Below are positions 44,787-54,193 of a stretch of DNA of 64,000 nt, in pieces (positions within the stretch are counted from its first letter, which is position 1; every line of letters begins with the position of its first letter). A model generated the notes under the pieces. The model was not told the DNA's origin and made no database searches. It saw only the letters and a list, made by a program, of their open reading frames with translations. The translations under genes and the position numbers were made by a program. Source of the DNA: Dyadobacter tibetensis Y620-1 (GTDB lineage: Bacteria; Bacteroidota; Bacteroidia; Cytophagales; Spirosomataceae); assembly GCF_000566685.1 (NCBI RefSeq), contig NZ_AZQN01000001.1:770443-834442 (forward strand). Reading direction: 5' to 3'.

Positions 44787-46862
44787 ATGCTATATGATAG
44801 CGAATACAGTTGTACAATTGATCGGATAAGAATCTTGTTTTTAATTTTTTCAGCCATACTGGGGTTGGGGGGCTGCTCAGACTCGCAGGACAGCCAAGCA
44901 CAAAGGAATCAGAAGCTAGACGATGCAAGGGAAATTGCTTACGAATATATGACTATCGGGCATATAGACAGCGCCAAATACTATTACGACTCCGTATATA
45001 GCAACATTCCCCATCCCAATAAAATAGAGAAAATACAGAGACATCTATTTTACGGGGCCGGCTATTATACGCAATTATACGATGCATCTATGCAAATTGC
45101 CCATCTGGACAGCATTCAGTACTTAACAGGAGAAGATCCTGATGATTCGCAGCTACTCTCTACTTTAATTCTCAGTCTATTCTTAGCGGGAGATCGACAC
45201 TTTGAAGTGGGAAGCTATAATAAGGCCTTTAAAAAATATTTTGAAGCCAAAACTTTAATGCCCCGAGTAAAAGATCCCTGTAAGAGAGGGCATCATCAGT
45301 ACCGGCTTGGAATGATACATTACAAACAGGGTTTATACCAGGCTGCCAAAAACTACTTTCAAAGTAGTTTCGATCTCACTGCCAATTGTGCTGACGACTT
45401 TCCAGAGTATGCGCTTCGTCAAGAGTTATTAAACAATATTTCGCTTACCTATGACCGCCTTAAGAATCAGGATAGCTCGGCGTATTATATCAATCTATCA
45501 TCAAAACTTTTTGAACAGGGTACCAAAAAGTTTCCGCAGCATGTCAAATATTTTAATAGAGTACGATCTGTCTTCCTACAGCAGGCTGCGCAGCAAGATG
45601 AGCAGACGGGGAATATTAATAAGGCAATTTACAAGGCCAATCGAGCTTACCAATATTTAATCCCGGAAGATGCCTTGTATGAAAATACGCAGGAACTGCT
45701 CCTTTATCTTGTCCGCTTAAATCGTAAGAATGGCAATCTTTCTCAAGCGCTGAGATGGTATCGCGCCCTCATGTCTACCCTGATCAAACTCCCAAACCCT
45801 ACCATACGCCGTGAAGCACTCCTAGAATACAGCCATATCAAGGGTATGGAAGGGGAGTATGCTGAGGCCAACTCCTATTTATCGGAATATATTACTGAAA
45901 ATAAGTCTCTTCGATTGGCGGGAAGAAGTGCCTATCATATCGATTTCCAGGAAGAATTCAGGAATTTTGAAGATCAGAAAATTTATCAGGCTCTCTTTAA
46001 AAGTAGCCGTTATCAGACATTAGGGTTGATCATTATTGCTATTTTCGCCCTATTAGTTATAGTTATCACATTCCTGTTCATCCGAAGCATTATGATTAGT
46101 GGCCGAGGCATGACCCGTTTAGAATTTTTACACAAGGACCTGGCCTTTCAGAACTGGTTATTAGCCGGTAGTCTGGCAGACCTCAAACATGTAAATCAGC
46201 AAATGGATCATTTGCTGATCATGGTAGCTAAAGGCCTTCGGGGTCCGGCATATACTATCGGCGATTATATTCATAAACTTCAGACCCTCCAGTCGTCAGA
46301 TCCTGCCGCTCTCGAACTATTACAAATGGCTTCCCAAGCGCATGCTCAATCTCAAAATATGATTGAGGGACTTCTTGGTCCAGAGGCGAATAGTCAAGAA
46401 GAATTTCAGATTACAAACCTGGAACAATTAATTAGGGATAGTGTAGAACAGTCAAAATTTAGCGCTCAGAAAAAATCTCAAACCCTTCATTTCTACGGGG
46501 ACCGGGGGATAAGTGCTCCTGTGCAACCCCTACAATTAAGCCGTGTAATTAATAATCTTCTTGCAAATGCCATCAAATTTAGTTCTCAGCACCAGGCTAT
46601 AGAAATTTATCTAAGAAGAACCGAGCAAATTGAAATTGAAGTTCGTGATTTCGGGATCGGAATACCGCCAGAAATGCTTGGGCACATCTTTGACAAAGTA
46701 GCTGATTCTAACCGGCAGGGAACAGATGGGGAAAAGTCATATGGCCTGGGGCTGGCTTTTTGCAAAGAAGTTATTGAACACCACCAGGGTAAAATATGGA
46801 TTAATAGTATACCGGGTCAGCAAACTCAGGTATTTATTAGTCTTCCCATGATTAATTCATAA
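44787..46862 (+). CDS. TPR-repeat lipoprotein histidine kinase-like protein lacking the phospho-acceptor His
   Basis: This 691-residue protein has a signal sequence with a lipobox (LGGC, Cys30). A helical TPR-type sensor region covers about 45-395 and a membrane span about 412-432. A kinase core follows. The ATPase domain looks complete: NNLLANAIKFS (589-599), DFGIGIPPE (621-629) and YGLGLAFCKEVIEHHQG (652-668). The dimerisation helix, where relatives read A-H-D-L-R-x-P, reads AKGLRGP at 481-487, so the phospho-acceptor His is replaced by Lys. The kinase may be inactive, act as a partner, or bind nucleotide as a regulator. No response regulator gene is adjacent. Confidence 0.85.
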   Translation: MLYDSEYSCTIDRIRILFLIFSAILGLGGCSDSQDSQAQRNQKLDDAREIAYEYMTIGHIDSAKYYYDSVYSNIPHPNKIEKIQRHLFYGAGYYTQLYDASMQIAHLDSIQYLTGEDPDDSQLLSTLILSLFLAGDRHFEVGSYNKAFKKYFEAKTLMPRVKDPCKRGHHQYRLGMIHYKQGLYQAAKNYFQSSFDLTANCADDFPEYALRQELLNNISLTYDRLKNQDSSAYYINLSSKLFEQGTKKFPQHVKYFNRVRSVFLQQAAQQDEQTGNINKAIYKANRAYQYLIPEDALYENTQELLLYLVRLNRKNGNLSQALRWYRALMSTLIKLPNPTIRREALLEYSHIKGMEGEYAEANSYLSEYITENKSLRLAGRSAYHIDFQEEFRNFEDQKIYQALFKSSRYQTLGLIIIAIFALLVIVITFLFIRSIMISGRGMTRLEFLHKDLAFQNWLLAGSLADLKHVNQQMDHLLIMVAKGLRGPAYTIGDYIHKLQTLQSSDPAALELLQMASQAHAQSQNMIEGLLGPEANSQEEFQITNLEQLIRDSVEQSKFSAQKKSQTLHFYGDRGISAPVQPLQLSRVINNLLANAIKFSSQHQAIEIYLRRTEQIEIEVRDFGIGIPPEMLGHIFDKVADSNRQGTDGEKSYGLGLAFCKEVIEHHQGKIWINSIPGQQTQVFISLPMINS

Positions 46863-46884
46863 AAAAGGATCCTTTGCAGGATCC
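46861..46884 (-). terminator. Intrinsic terminator for the small minus-strand gene
   Basis: GGATCC/GGATCC with an extra T-A pair makes a 7-bp stem around TTGC. On the minus strand it is followed by TTTTTT. It lies 50 bp beyond the stop of the 68-residue gene and overlaps the last bases of the kinase-like gene. Confidence 0.7.
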
Positions 46885-46934
46885 AGATATTCAAAACAAA
46901 ATATTTAGCTTAAAAATAAGGAGGAAAATTAAGA

Positions 46935-47141
46935 TTACTCTGCAACATTCTCCTTTGAGCGCTTTGCATGTCCACCTGGAGTAAATTCACCGTTGATCCA
47001 TCTCACAAAGTTTATTGACTGGGTCTGATACATTTGTGCAGATAGAGGTTTTAGGTTAGACTCTTCAATCTCCTTCAAATACATTTGCAACAACCGATCA
47101 ATTTCTTTTAAGTTACTCTCACTGGTTTTCGTCTGCTTCAT
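46935..47141 (-). CDS. Small conserved-looking protein of unknown function, 68 residues
   Basis: Sixty-eight residues, charged and helical in the first half (ESNLKEIDRLLQMYLKEIEES). A compact motif follows in the second half (MYQTQSINFVRWINGEFTPGG) and then a basic tail (HAKRSKENVAE). I recognise no named family; the middle motif is reminiscent of short N-terminal SAM-like segments in tyrosine recombinases, but no catalytic domain is present. The dedicated minus-strand terminator downstream supports it as a real gene. The 343 bp between its start and the susD gene hold a minus-strand TAAATTTG box (47198-47205) about 60 bp upstream of the start. Confidence 0.6.
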   Translation of the reverse strand: MKQTKTSESNLKEIDRLLQMYLKEIEESNLKPLSAQMYQTQSINFVRWINGEFTPGGHAKRSKENVAE

Positions 47142-47431
47142 ACCGTCGTATTATAAAGTGCGTTAATAACAAAATAAGACTGCTTAAGCCTTATATTCAA
47201 ATTTACCACCTTTTGCCCGGCAGGAAATAAAAATGGTGCCAATGCCATGTTTATTGGGGTAAGCCCGGATATTTCTGTGATTTAACAGATTCAATGATAG
47301 AGACCACCATTATGCAGTAAGTTCGAATTAAATTATTTTGATACTGAGAGAATCTTTGAGACCTTCTTTACGAATTGAACAGTATGGCCAACGAGCTATA
47401 TCTCTGCCAGCAATAGATGCCCTATAATAGC

Positions 47432-47465
47432 AAAGAGCCGACTGATGTGCTTCAGCCGACTCTTT
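47432..47465 (-). terminator. Intrinsic terminator of the susCD operon
   Basis: On the minus strand, AAAGAGTCGGCTGA pairs with TCAGTCGGCTCTTT through 14 pairs, two of them G-U wobbles that would be mismatches on the plus strand. The structure is therefore directional. It starts 20 bases after the susD stop codon. Confidence 0.75.
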
Positions 47466-47484
47466 CATTAGAATACAGTTCGAT

Positions 47485-48993
47485 TTATGGATTCTGTGCT
47501 AGATTAGGGTTGCGATCAATTTCTGACTGCGGGATATAAAAGATTGTCCGCGGATCAGTAGGCAATACCTTTTGAGATAAATCGGTGGTTGGGGTATTGT
47601 TCAGACTATGTGTCCCAGGATAATTACGCTCCATCGCTCGGTTATTTCTAAACAAGTCATAGGCCCGGTGACCTTCGAAGGCCAATTCCAACCAGCGCTC
47701 CTCAAGTACAACATCCAGCACCGACTTCGAACCTAGGTTCGCAACAGAATAAAGGGCATCTCCACTCAAGCCAGCCCTGGTACGTAACCGATTGATATCT
47801 TCCAACGCCAATCCGGTTTTACCTAATTTGGCATTGGCTTCAGCTCTATTCAGATACATTTCAGCCAGACGTAAATAAACGGGGGAACTAAGGTTGATTA
47901 CTCCCTCCTGCAAATTGTATTTGTTTACATAATACATGGGTGTAGCTGGATTCAGCTTCTGATTATATTGCAAGGCTCCATCCTTAATATAAGGTGTTAT
48001 AAAACGAGATCTTAAATCGGAGGGGTTTTTGGCCAGAAAATCAACCAGTTTCTGCGAGGCATAAATTTCTGCCCAACCGCTAACACCTTGCCCTTGAGGT
48101 GCTCCAGAGGCATCACCACTGAAATACATGGAACCTATGGCCGAAAATCCACGATCCTGAACTTTAGTATGCTGAATCGCAAAGATCGTCTCCGGATTAC
48201 TTGCCGGAGCTGTTTGGAAATAACCGGTAAAGGCATTTCCTTCCGTTAGGGAATAACGACCCGAATCGATGACCAAACTGGCATATTTAACCGCATTTTC
48301 GTAGTCTTCTTTGTAGAGATACACCCTGGATAGTAATGCCAACGCAACTTCTTTAGAAGCAAAACTATTCGATTTTGGCTCGTTCATTAATTCAGCAGCC
48401 TTTTGTAAATCGGCTATAACCGAATCATAAACCTCCTTAACGGAACTTCTAGCAATTGTATTTTTTTCTTCATCGGAAAGCCCCTCCAGAAGTAAAGGAA
48501 CTCCTGGATTAGCTCCACTGCCCTGAGGGTATGGCTTACCAAAGACACGCACCAGATTATAATGCATCATAGCACGTAGATAAAGATTCTCCCCCTTAAG
48601 CTGCTTAAGGGTAACAGAAGCATCGTCAGGTACGTAAGCAATAATCTTATTTGCAGCTGCTATTACCTTATATGCCTGGCCCCAAAAGTTAGTAGCATGG
48701 GTAGAAGTATTGATATGCGTATACCGATAGGCTCGAGTAAGGTCGTCACTGGAGGATTGTCCCTGGGCGATTTCATCGCTGGGAAATTCCATTAAAAAGT
48801 GAACACTCCTGACATATGCGGCATTTAAAAGTACCGCATAGGTACCAATTGTAGCCGTTTCCACGTCGGCGGCATTGGTGAGGGCAGACTCTTCATCTAT
48901 AGAAGTTGCCGGCTCAAAGTATTGCTCACAGGAAGCCGAGCCAAAGGCCAGACCACCTATTAACATGTATTTATATATCGATCTTGATTTCAT
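47485..48993 (-). CDS. SusD/RagB family nutrient-binding outer-membrane lipoprotein
   Basis: This 502-residue surface lipoprotein has its signal and lipobox at MLIGGLAFGSASC (Cys22). SusD features include EQYFEPATSIDEESALTNAADVETA at the N-terminus, the TPR-like helices with KGENLYLRAMMHYNLVRVFGKPYPQG, LALLSRVYLYKEDYENAVKYASLVI, LRLAEMYLNRAEANAKLG and the C-terminal DVVLEERWLELAFEGHRAYDLFRN with FYIPQSEIDRNPNLAQNP. It caps the SusC transporter encoded immediately upstream (13 bp gap) and binds its ligand, usually a glycan. No glycoside hydrolase is adjacent, so the substrate cannot be named. Confidence 0.95.
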   Translation of the reverse strand: MKSRSIYKYMLIGGLAFGSASCEQYFEPATSIDEESALTNAADVETATIGTYAVLLNAAYVRSVHFLMEFPSDEIAQGQSSSDDLTRAYRYTHINTSTHATNFWGQAYKVIAAANKIIAYVPDDASVTLKQLKGENLYLRAMMHYNLVRVFGKPYPQGSGANPGVPLLLEGLSDEEKNTIARSSVKEVYDSVIADLQKAAELMNEPKSNSFASKEVALALLSRVYLYKEDYENAVKYASLVIDSGRYSLTEGNAFTGYFQTAPASNPETIFAIQHTKVQDRGFSAIGSMYFSGDASGAPQGQGVSGWAEIYASQKLVDFLAKNPSDLRSRFITPYIKDGALQYNQKLNPATPMYYVNKYNLQEGVINLSSPVYLRLAEMYLNRAEANAKLGKTGLALEDINRLRTRAGLSGDALYSVANLGSKSVLDVVLEERWLELAFEGHRAYDLFRNNRAMERNYPGTHSLNNTPTTDLSQKVLPTDPRTIFYIPQSEIDRNPNLAQNP

Positions 48994-49006
48994 TGCTCTT
49001 GATTAA

Positions 49007-52000
49007 TTAGAATGATAAATTGATACCAAACAAGAACTTCTTGCTAATGGGGTAGCGAATGGTAGATACGCCTGAGCTCAAATTCACCTGGGAAAGGGAT
49101 ACTTCCGGGTCGGGACCTGAAAACTTGGTTCCAGTCCATAAGTTGTCCCCACTTACAAATACTGAAATACCATTGAAGCCGATCTTCTGAGTAATGTTTT
49201 CTGGAATGGAATATCCAAAACGTACATTCCGCAAACGGATGTAGCTTCCATCTTCCAGATAACGGGTAGAAGTTTGATTAGAATCTTTATTACCTCCTAC
49301 TATCGGTTTGGGGTGCGTAGCAATGTCACCAGGTTTTTCCCAACGATTCCATCCATCCGCCAAGACCATAGCATTATAGCTTTCATATAAACCATCGTTA
49401 TCGAAGTAGAACCGACTTCCGTTATACACATAATTCCCATAAACGAAATTAAAAAATGCCGATAAAGTAAAACCTTTATAAGAAAGGGTATTAGACAATC
49501 CACCTGTGAATTTAGGAGCCGCAGACTTCCCGGTGAACTGGCGAGAATCGGCAGTCTGAACTTCAGAATACTTGTTAGTAAGCGTTTTGGTAATATTTCC
49601 TTCTGCATCCTTACTTAGCTTTTCCCATTGAGGATCACCGTTGTCCGGGTTAACACCCGCCCAAACTGGCATATTCCATTCGTCCATATCGTGTCCTAAT
49701 GCAATGGGTTGACTTGCCCCGCTATTAAAGACAGTAGCTCCGTCGCTAAGGCTTATCACCTTGTTCCGATTCAGGGCCAGATTAAGATTGGTCTCCCAGG
49801 TAAAATCTTTTCGTTTTATATTAGTGGAGGTAAGGCTAAATTCCAAACCCTTATTTCGTACCGAACCCGCATTGACCCACACATAGCTATACCCTGTAGT
49901 GGCCGCCAATGGTTTGCGGTAAAGCAATTCACTAGCCTCCTTTACGTAAGCATCCACCACCAGATCAATTCGATTAAAGAAGCTAAGGTCAAACCCTATA
50001 TTGGAAGAGCGAATTTTCTCCCAGGTTAGATCAGGATTTCCTTTCTGTGCCGGAGCGGCTCCCGGAAGACCACCGTAACTGGCAGACTGAGAGATACTAT
50101 ATAGTCCCAATGAGGCGAAATTGCTAATGCCATCTGCATTTCCTACCGTACCATTACTGGCTCTTATTTTGGCAAATGTCAACGCTTTGTTTCCTTTTAA
50201 AAATGCCTCATTACTCAGGATCCAGGAGGCTCCTAATTGGTAAAAGTTCGCTGTTGCATTGTTTTTTCCGAATAAGGATGAAAATTCGTTAACAAAAGAT
50301 CCTGTTAGGAAGTAGCGGTTGTCAAAATTGTAGTCGGCGGTAGCTAAATATTTTCGAAAAGCCACCTGATCGTATTCTCCGGTAGGGTTACTTAAAACAG
50401 CCGTAGCTACTGACATTACATCTCGGCCAGGAGGCAACCCCTTCCCAGAGGAGCTCGCACTACTATTATAAGTCCTTTCAGCCTCTGCGACTCCGAGTAA
50501 ACTCAGGCTATGCAAACCAAACTCTTCATCGTAACGAATACGATTAGACGTTAAGAGCCGATTGGTGTAGGTAGAGCCATTATAGAGCTCTCCCCCATTT
50601 GCGCCTCCCTGTTTGGTACGCTTATCATTATAACTTGCCGACTCTCCGTTTCCGAAAAATACCCTGTTATAAGATGACAAGGTCAGTTTGTCGGTCAGGC
50701 TATAATCTAGATTAATATCGGTGTTGATATTCAAACTTTTTGCTTTTGAATAGTTATACTGAATGGAATGTAAGAAATTTTCCCGGTCACGACCCTGCCA
50801 GCCCGCGTAGCTTCGACCATCTATCGGGGCTCCATCGGCATCGTAAGCCGGATCCCAGGGCATGTTATTATAGGCATCATAAAGCGTATTACTATTCGCA
50901 TAATTATCCTTTGTAAATGTACCATTGATCAAAACCTTAGCCTGCAGCTTTTTGGTAAGCTGTGACTGTAAATTAGTACGAAAGTTGTAACCTGTTTTAT
51001 CGTTTTCGACCAGCGTACCCTGCTCCTTGTAATAATTTCCCGAGATATAAAAAGTGGTTTTATCATTTCCTCCCGATGCAGATAGGTTATGGTTGTTAAC
51101 CATTCCCGTCCGGAAACCCTCGTCCCACCAGTTCGTATTGACGGCAGTCAGACTTGGATCAAGCGTTCTGAAGGTACTCTGATAATCGTATAACTGCTGA
51201 GAATTCATCAATTTGAAGTTACCAGTAGTAGCCTTACCAAAACCGATGGTGTTATTAAACGTAAATTTGGTTTTACCTGCCTGCCCAAGTTTTGTAGTCA
51301 CGATAATTACCCCGTTGGCCGCCCGTGATCCGTAAAGACCCGTTGCCGCCACATCTTTTAGAACTGTAACATTCTCAATATCCGCAGGGTTATAGGTACC
51401 ACCAATATTACCATCCACTACCACAAGTGGGCTCGTTCCGGCGGAAATAGTCCCGGCACCCCTGATCAGAATCCGAGCTGGGCTGGTCGGATCACCCGAA
51501 CCGGAGGAAACCACCACCCCGGGAGCCTTTCCCTGGAGCAAGTTTGGAAGCTCATTGGAGGTAACGTCTCTTAGCTTTTTATTATCTATCACCGCTACCG
51601 AGCTGGATAGGTATTTTACTTTCTTGGAGGAGTAACCCACAACCACGACTTGCTCCAATACGCTCACCGAAGATTTAAGGCTTACTGTCAGCTGATTCTG
51701 TGCGCCAATAGCGATTTCTTGTTGTTCATAACCAATAAAACTGAAAACCAGGGTAGGATTTACGGCCTGCCCCTCCGGAATGTTTAACTGGAAGGCTCCT
51801 GATATATCCGTAGTGGTCCCTGTATTGGTTCCCTTTACAAGTACGGTTACACCTGGCATAGTCTCCCCGTTTTCGTCGGTAACCGTACCGGAGATCTTCC
51901 GGTCGACTATCATTTTTCGCATATGCACTGTAGCAGCTTGAGCAAGATTGTCACTCATGACCGGACCTAATGCTGATAGACCCAGCACCAGGGCCAATGA

Positions 52001-52060
52001 GCGCCTGAGTGCTCCAGGGTGCTTCTGCACCCTGGTCATTTCTTTTCTAAAAGTTCGCAT
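49007..52060 (-). CDS. SusC/RagA family TonB-linked outer-membrane transporter
   Basis: This 1017-residue TonB-dependent transporter has a signal peptide (about 20-43), a carboxypeptidase-regulatory-like domain (about 54-130, ISGTVTDENGETMPGVTVLVKG), a TonB-box region (EQVVVVGY), a plug domain (LPNLLQGKAPGVVVSSGSG, PARILIRGAGTISAG, GSRAANGVIIVTTK) and a long barrel ending KKFLFGINLSF. There is no STN domain, and no sigma/anti-sigma pair nearby, unlike the receptor at the left end. It pairs with the SusD lipoprotein. An N-terminal basic extension precedes the signal peptide; a later start is possible but no better ATG is close. Confidence 0.95.
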   Translation of the reverse strand: MRTFRKEMTRVQKHPGALRRSLALVLGLSALGPVMSDNLAQAATVHMRKMIVDRKISGTVTDENGETMPGVTVLVKGTNTGTTTDISGAFQLNIPEGQAVNPTLVFSFIGYEQQEIAIGAQNQLTVSLKSSVSVLEQVVVVGYSSKKVKYLSSSVAVIDNKKLRDVTSNELPNLLQGKAPGVVVSSGSGDPTSPARILIRGAGTISAGTSPLVVVDGNIGGTYNPADIENVTVLKDVAATGLYGSRAANGVIIVTTKLGQAGKTKFTFNNTIGFGKATTGNFKLMNSQQLYDYQSTFRTLDPSLTAVNTNWWDEGFRTGMVNNHNLSASGGNDKTTFYISGNYYKEQGTLVENDKTGYNFRTNLQSQLTKKLQAKVLINGTFTKDNYANSNTLYDAYNNMPWDPAYDADGAPIDGRSYAGWQGRDRENFLHSIQYNYSKAKSLNINTDINLDYSLTDKLTLSSYNRVFFGNGESASYNDKRTKQGGANGGELYNGSTYTNRLLTSNRIRYDEEFGLHSLSLLGVAEAERTYNSSASSSGKGLPPGRDVMSVATAVLSNPTGEYDQVAFRKYLATADYNFDNRYFLTGSFVNEFSSLFGKNNATANFYQLGASWILSNEAFLKGNKALTFAKIRASNGTVGNADGISNFASLGLYSISQSASYGGLPGAAPAQKGNPDLTWEKIRSSNIGFDLSFFNRIDLVVDAYVKEASELLYRKPLAATTGYSYVWVNAGSVRNKGLEFSLTSTNIKRKDFTWETNLNLALNRNKVISLSDGATVFNSGASQPIALGHDMDEWNMPVWAGVNPDNGDPQWEKLSKDAEGNITKTLTNKYSEVQTADSRQFTGKSAAPKFTGGLSNTLSYKGFTLSAFFNFVYGNYVYNGSRFYFDNDGLYESYNAMVLADGWNRWEKPGDIATHPKPIVGGNKDSNQTSTRYLEDGSYIRLRNVRFGYSIPENITQKIGFNGISVFVSGDNLWTGTKFSGPDPEVSLSQVNLSSGVSTIRYPISKKFLFGINLSF

Positions 52061-52666
52061 AATACATAATGGTGGTTAAATGTTTAGGTATGGATGTTAG
52101 GAATATTCAGTATATAGTTTCAAGAAACACTTACTGATTTTTGGATGTGTGTACGAACCCATTCGTGAGAATTAAAAAAGACAAACAAAGTATTGTATGC
52201 CTGCCTACCCCATTGAATAGAGAACGTTCATAGGGCAAGTTTAAGAAATATAAAATAGCAATCAAAACAAATTATATTTTAAGTTGGAGTAAAATTTAAA
52301 GATATTATATATATCACCAGGCATTATTAAAATATTTATACAATGATTCGCCGAAATTTACCAAAGCCCTCCTCCTTCAATCTTTTAAATCGTATCGCTA
52401 AATCGTATTAAGCAAATCACTTAATCAAAATATAAAATATAAATATTTTTATATTCAAGAATTTATCAGGCAGGTTGCGCTGTATTTCCGGTCCTTCGCC
52501 CCATCTACCCGCAGTTACCTGCCAATAGTTCGGGAAATAAATCAGCGAGCTGATTGCAGTGTATCTGCGATTTCTGCTTTGGAATCCAATACACGGTCGC
52601 ACATTTTTAAAAATACTATAAGGAATAAGGACATAGTACCCTTAGAAAGGATGGTCATATCGACGC
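52061..52666. other. AT-rich intergenic region upstream of the susCD operon
   Basis: About 600 bp without a recognisable gene. The AT-rich stretch just before susC probably holds its promoter; I cannot point to a clear consensus box. The last part is the tail of the PorT-like gene's terminator region. Confidence 0.55.
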
Positions 52667-52700
52667 AAAAAGGCCGACTTGTTTCCAAATCGGCCTTTTT
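52667..52700. terminator. Symmetric intrinsic terminator downstream of the PorT-like gene
   Basis: AAAAAGGCCGA and TCGGCCTTTTT form an 11-bp perfect stem with a 12-base loop. A-runs and T-runs on both sides make it work in either direction. It is 28 bases past the stop of the minus-strand gene. Confidence 0.85.
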
Positions 52701-52728
52701 GTTATTAATTATGAATAAAGAGTCGGTT

Positions 52729-53361
52729 TTATCTTAGCCGTCCTGTATTGCTATTATACGTTCCTAAAGGAAAGCTTACACCGGCATGAATGCCCCATTG
52801 ATGATTTTTTAAATTCACTGCATCGTTTTTGGCAATATCCAAGAGTCCCAATCCATAGCGGGCATCGACGTTGAGCCATATTTTCTGAGAAAGCCGGTAA
52901 TTGAAACCTGCTCCAAAAGTAAGGCCTAAATCGAATGGATTGTAAACCCGGTTGTTGCTGTCCCCATTGATATTATCGCCGTTTTCGTTTTTAGCATTCA
53001 GCAAAAAATTAAGATTAGGACCAGCGAAAATCTTGGGTCTAACACGTTGACCATATCGACCTAAAAAGTAGGTTGCCAGCAGAGGCACCTGAAGATAATT
53101 GAGGTTGATTTCCTGTGTTTTGTTAAAACGTTGTGCTCCCATCTGGGTATACAGCACTTGTCCGCTAAAACCAAAATTGGTTTTTGTACTATAGTTGTAA
53201 AAAGCGCCGACTGTCAATCCCGGATTCCACTGAACGTCACTAATATCGCCGCGCAGTGAAGCCATTGAAAGTCCGGCAATAGGGCCAATGGAAACGTTTT
53301 CCTGAGCTTGAGCCCCTATCCCTATAAATAGAGACATGACGAATATGATGAATTTTTTCAT
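52729..53361 (-). CDS. PorT-family outer-membrane beta-barrel protein
   Basis: This 210-residue protein has a signal peptide (IIFVMSLFIGIGAQAQ) and an eight-stranded barrel pattern: VSIGPIAGLSMASLRGD, LNYLQVPLLATYFLG (the usual PorT-like signature), PKIFAGPNLNFLLNAK and DLGLTFGAGFNYRLSQKIWLNVDARY. These small barrels are common in Bacteroidota and mostly uncharacterised. It stands alone with its own terminator. Confidence 0.85.
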   Translation of the reverse strand: MKKFIIFVMSLFIGIGAQAQENVSIGPIAGLSMASLRGDISDVQWNPGLTVGAFYNYSTKTNFGFSGQVLYTQMGAQRFNKTQEINLNYLQVPLLATYFLGRYGQRVRPKIFAGPNLNFLLNAKNENGDNINGDSNNRVYNPFDLGLTFGAGFNYRLSQKIWLNVDARYGLGLLDIAKNDAVNLKNHQWGIHAGVSFPLGTYNSNTGRLR

Positions 53362-53982
53362 AATAATAAGTTTGATTTTTTTTATAATCTACTAGAACTG
53401 TGCCAGCCTTATTTTATACCAATCCAGTTCGATCAACGACTTCATTTATAAAGTATTCTACATTTTCATCAAAAAACTCAGCCCTTCTCTGTCCGGAATA
53501 TAGGGATATAAATTCTACAGTTCCTCCGCAAGACTCCCACAAGTTGTTGGCATTTCCATCTTAGGTCACGCTTCCCTATTGCCGTCCAATTTCCCAGTAA
53601 GTCGATTTAATGTAGCCACACTGCATTTTTAGGATGTTTGCTGAACCATACCAGAGGGATCAAGCAAAACTAAATATCCTTGCACTACAGAACGCAGACC
53701 CGGTTCCTCTCCCTCCCCCGACACGACGGGCAACTTAACCATCAGCTTCACCGGGCCAGGTTTTTTACTTCTGCCGCTTGCAATTATTAAATGGAGCAGC
53801 CCGGTTTCACATACACCGCTCTCTAATATATTAATCCCTTGACAGCCCTGGGCCCAGATTTACGAATGAGCTAATGTGTAGGTATCCCACACCAACCGAT
53901 GAGATAAAAACTCTTAGACTCGATTAGGCTCAAAACGCACCTTTCTAACAACTGAAGCATCAGGGATTACGAAAGGGCATAG
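53362..53982. other. Long non-coding stretch, probably decayed sequence
   Basis: About 620 bp with stops in all frames at short intervals. No RNA gene or strong hairpin was recognised. Because the stretch directly to its right is a recognisable protein fragment, this may be the more degraded part of the same lost gene. That is inference. Confidence 0.45.
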
Positions 53983-54126
53983 GTCTGGATTTACATCCAG
54001 TGGCTGCCCGAAAGTGACTTTGCCTCTAATGACCAGCCCTGTATGGAGAAATATCCTGAAGAGCCCGCGGGGAACTTATTAAAGTGGAATTTTTCATTCC
54101 AATATATTGATTTAAGCTATTTTTAA
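53983..54126 (+). pseudogene. Remnant of a GyrI-like (AraC-type effector-binding) domain
   Basis: One plus-strand frame reads WIYIQWLPESDF, then PCMEKYPEEPAG and a tail ending at TAA 54124-54126. This matches the C-terminal end of GyrI-like or AraC effector-binding domains, where a Y-x-x-x-W-L-P-x-S-x-x motif precedes the x-x-Y-P segment near the C-terminus. A TAG at 53980-53982 and further stops upstream, with no start codon nearby, show the rest of the gene is gone. The preceding residues (YERA, then stop) keep the reading frame sense for a few codons. Confidence 0.55.
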
Positions 54127-54193
54127 AAGGATAATCAATTCTGATCAACTACCTGTTAGCAATCGGACTACCAGACTATAAGACAGTTGGCAG

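Noticed and set aside
52417..52602. 61-codon minus-strand frame upstream of the susC gene
   Set aside because: Composition is atypical, it has no recognisable motif and it lies in the AT-rich upstream region.
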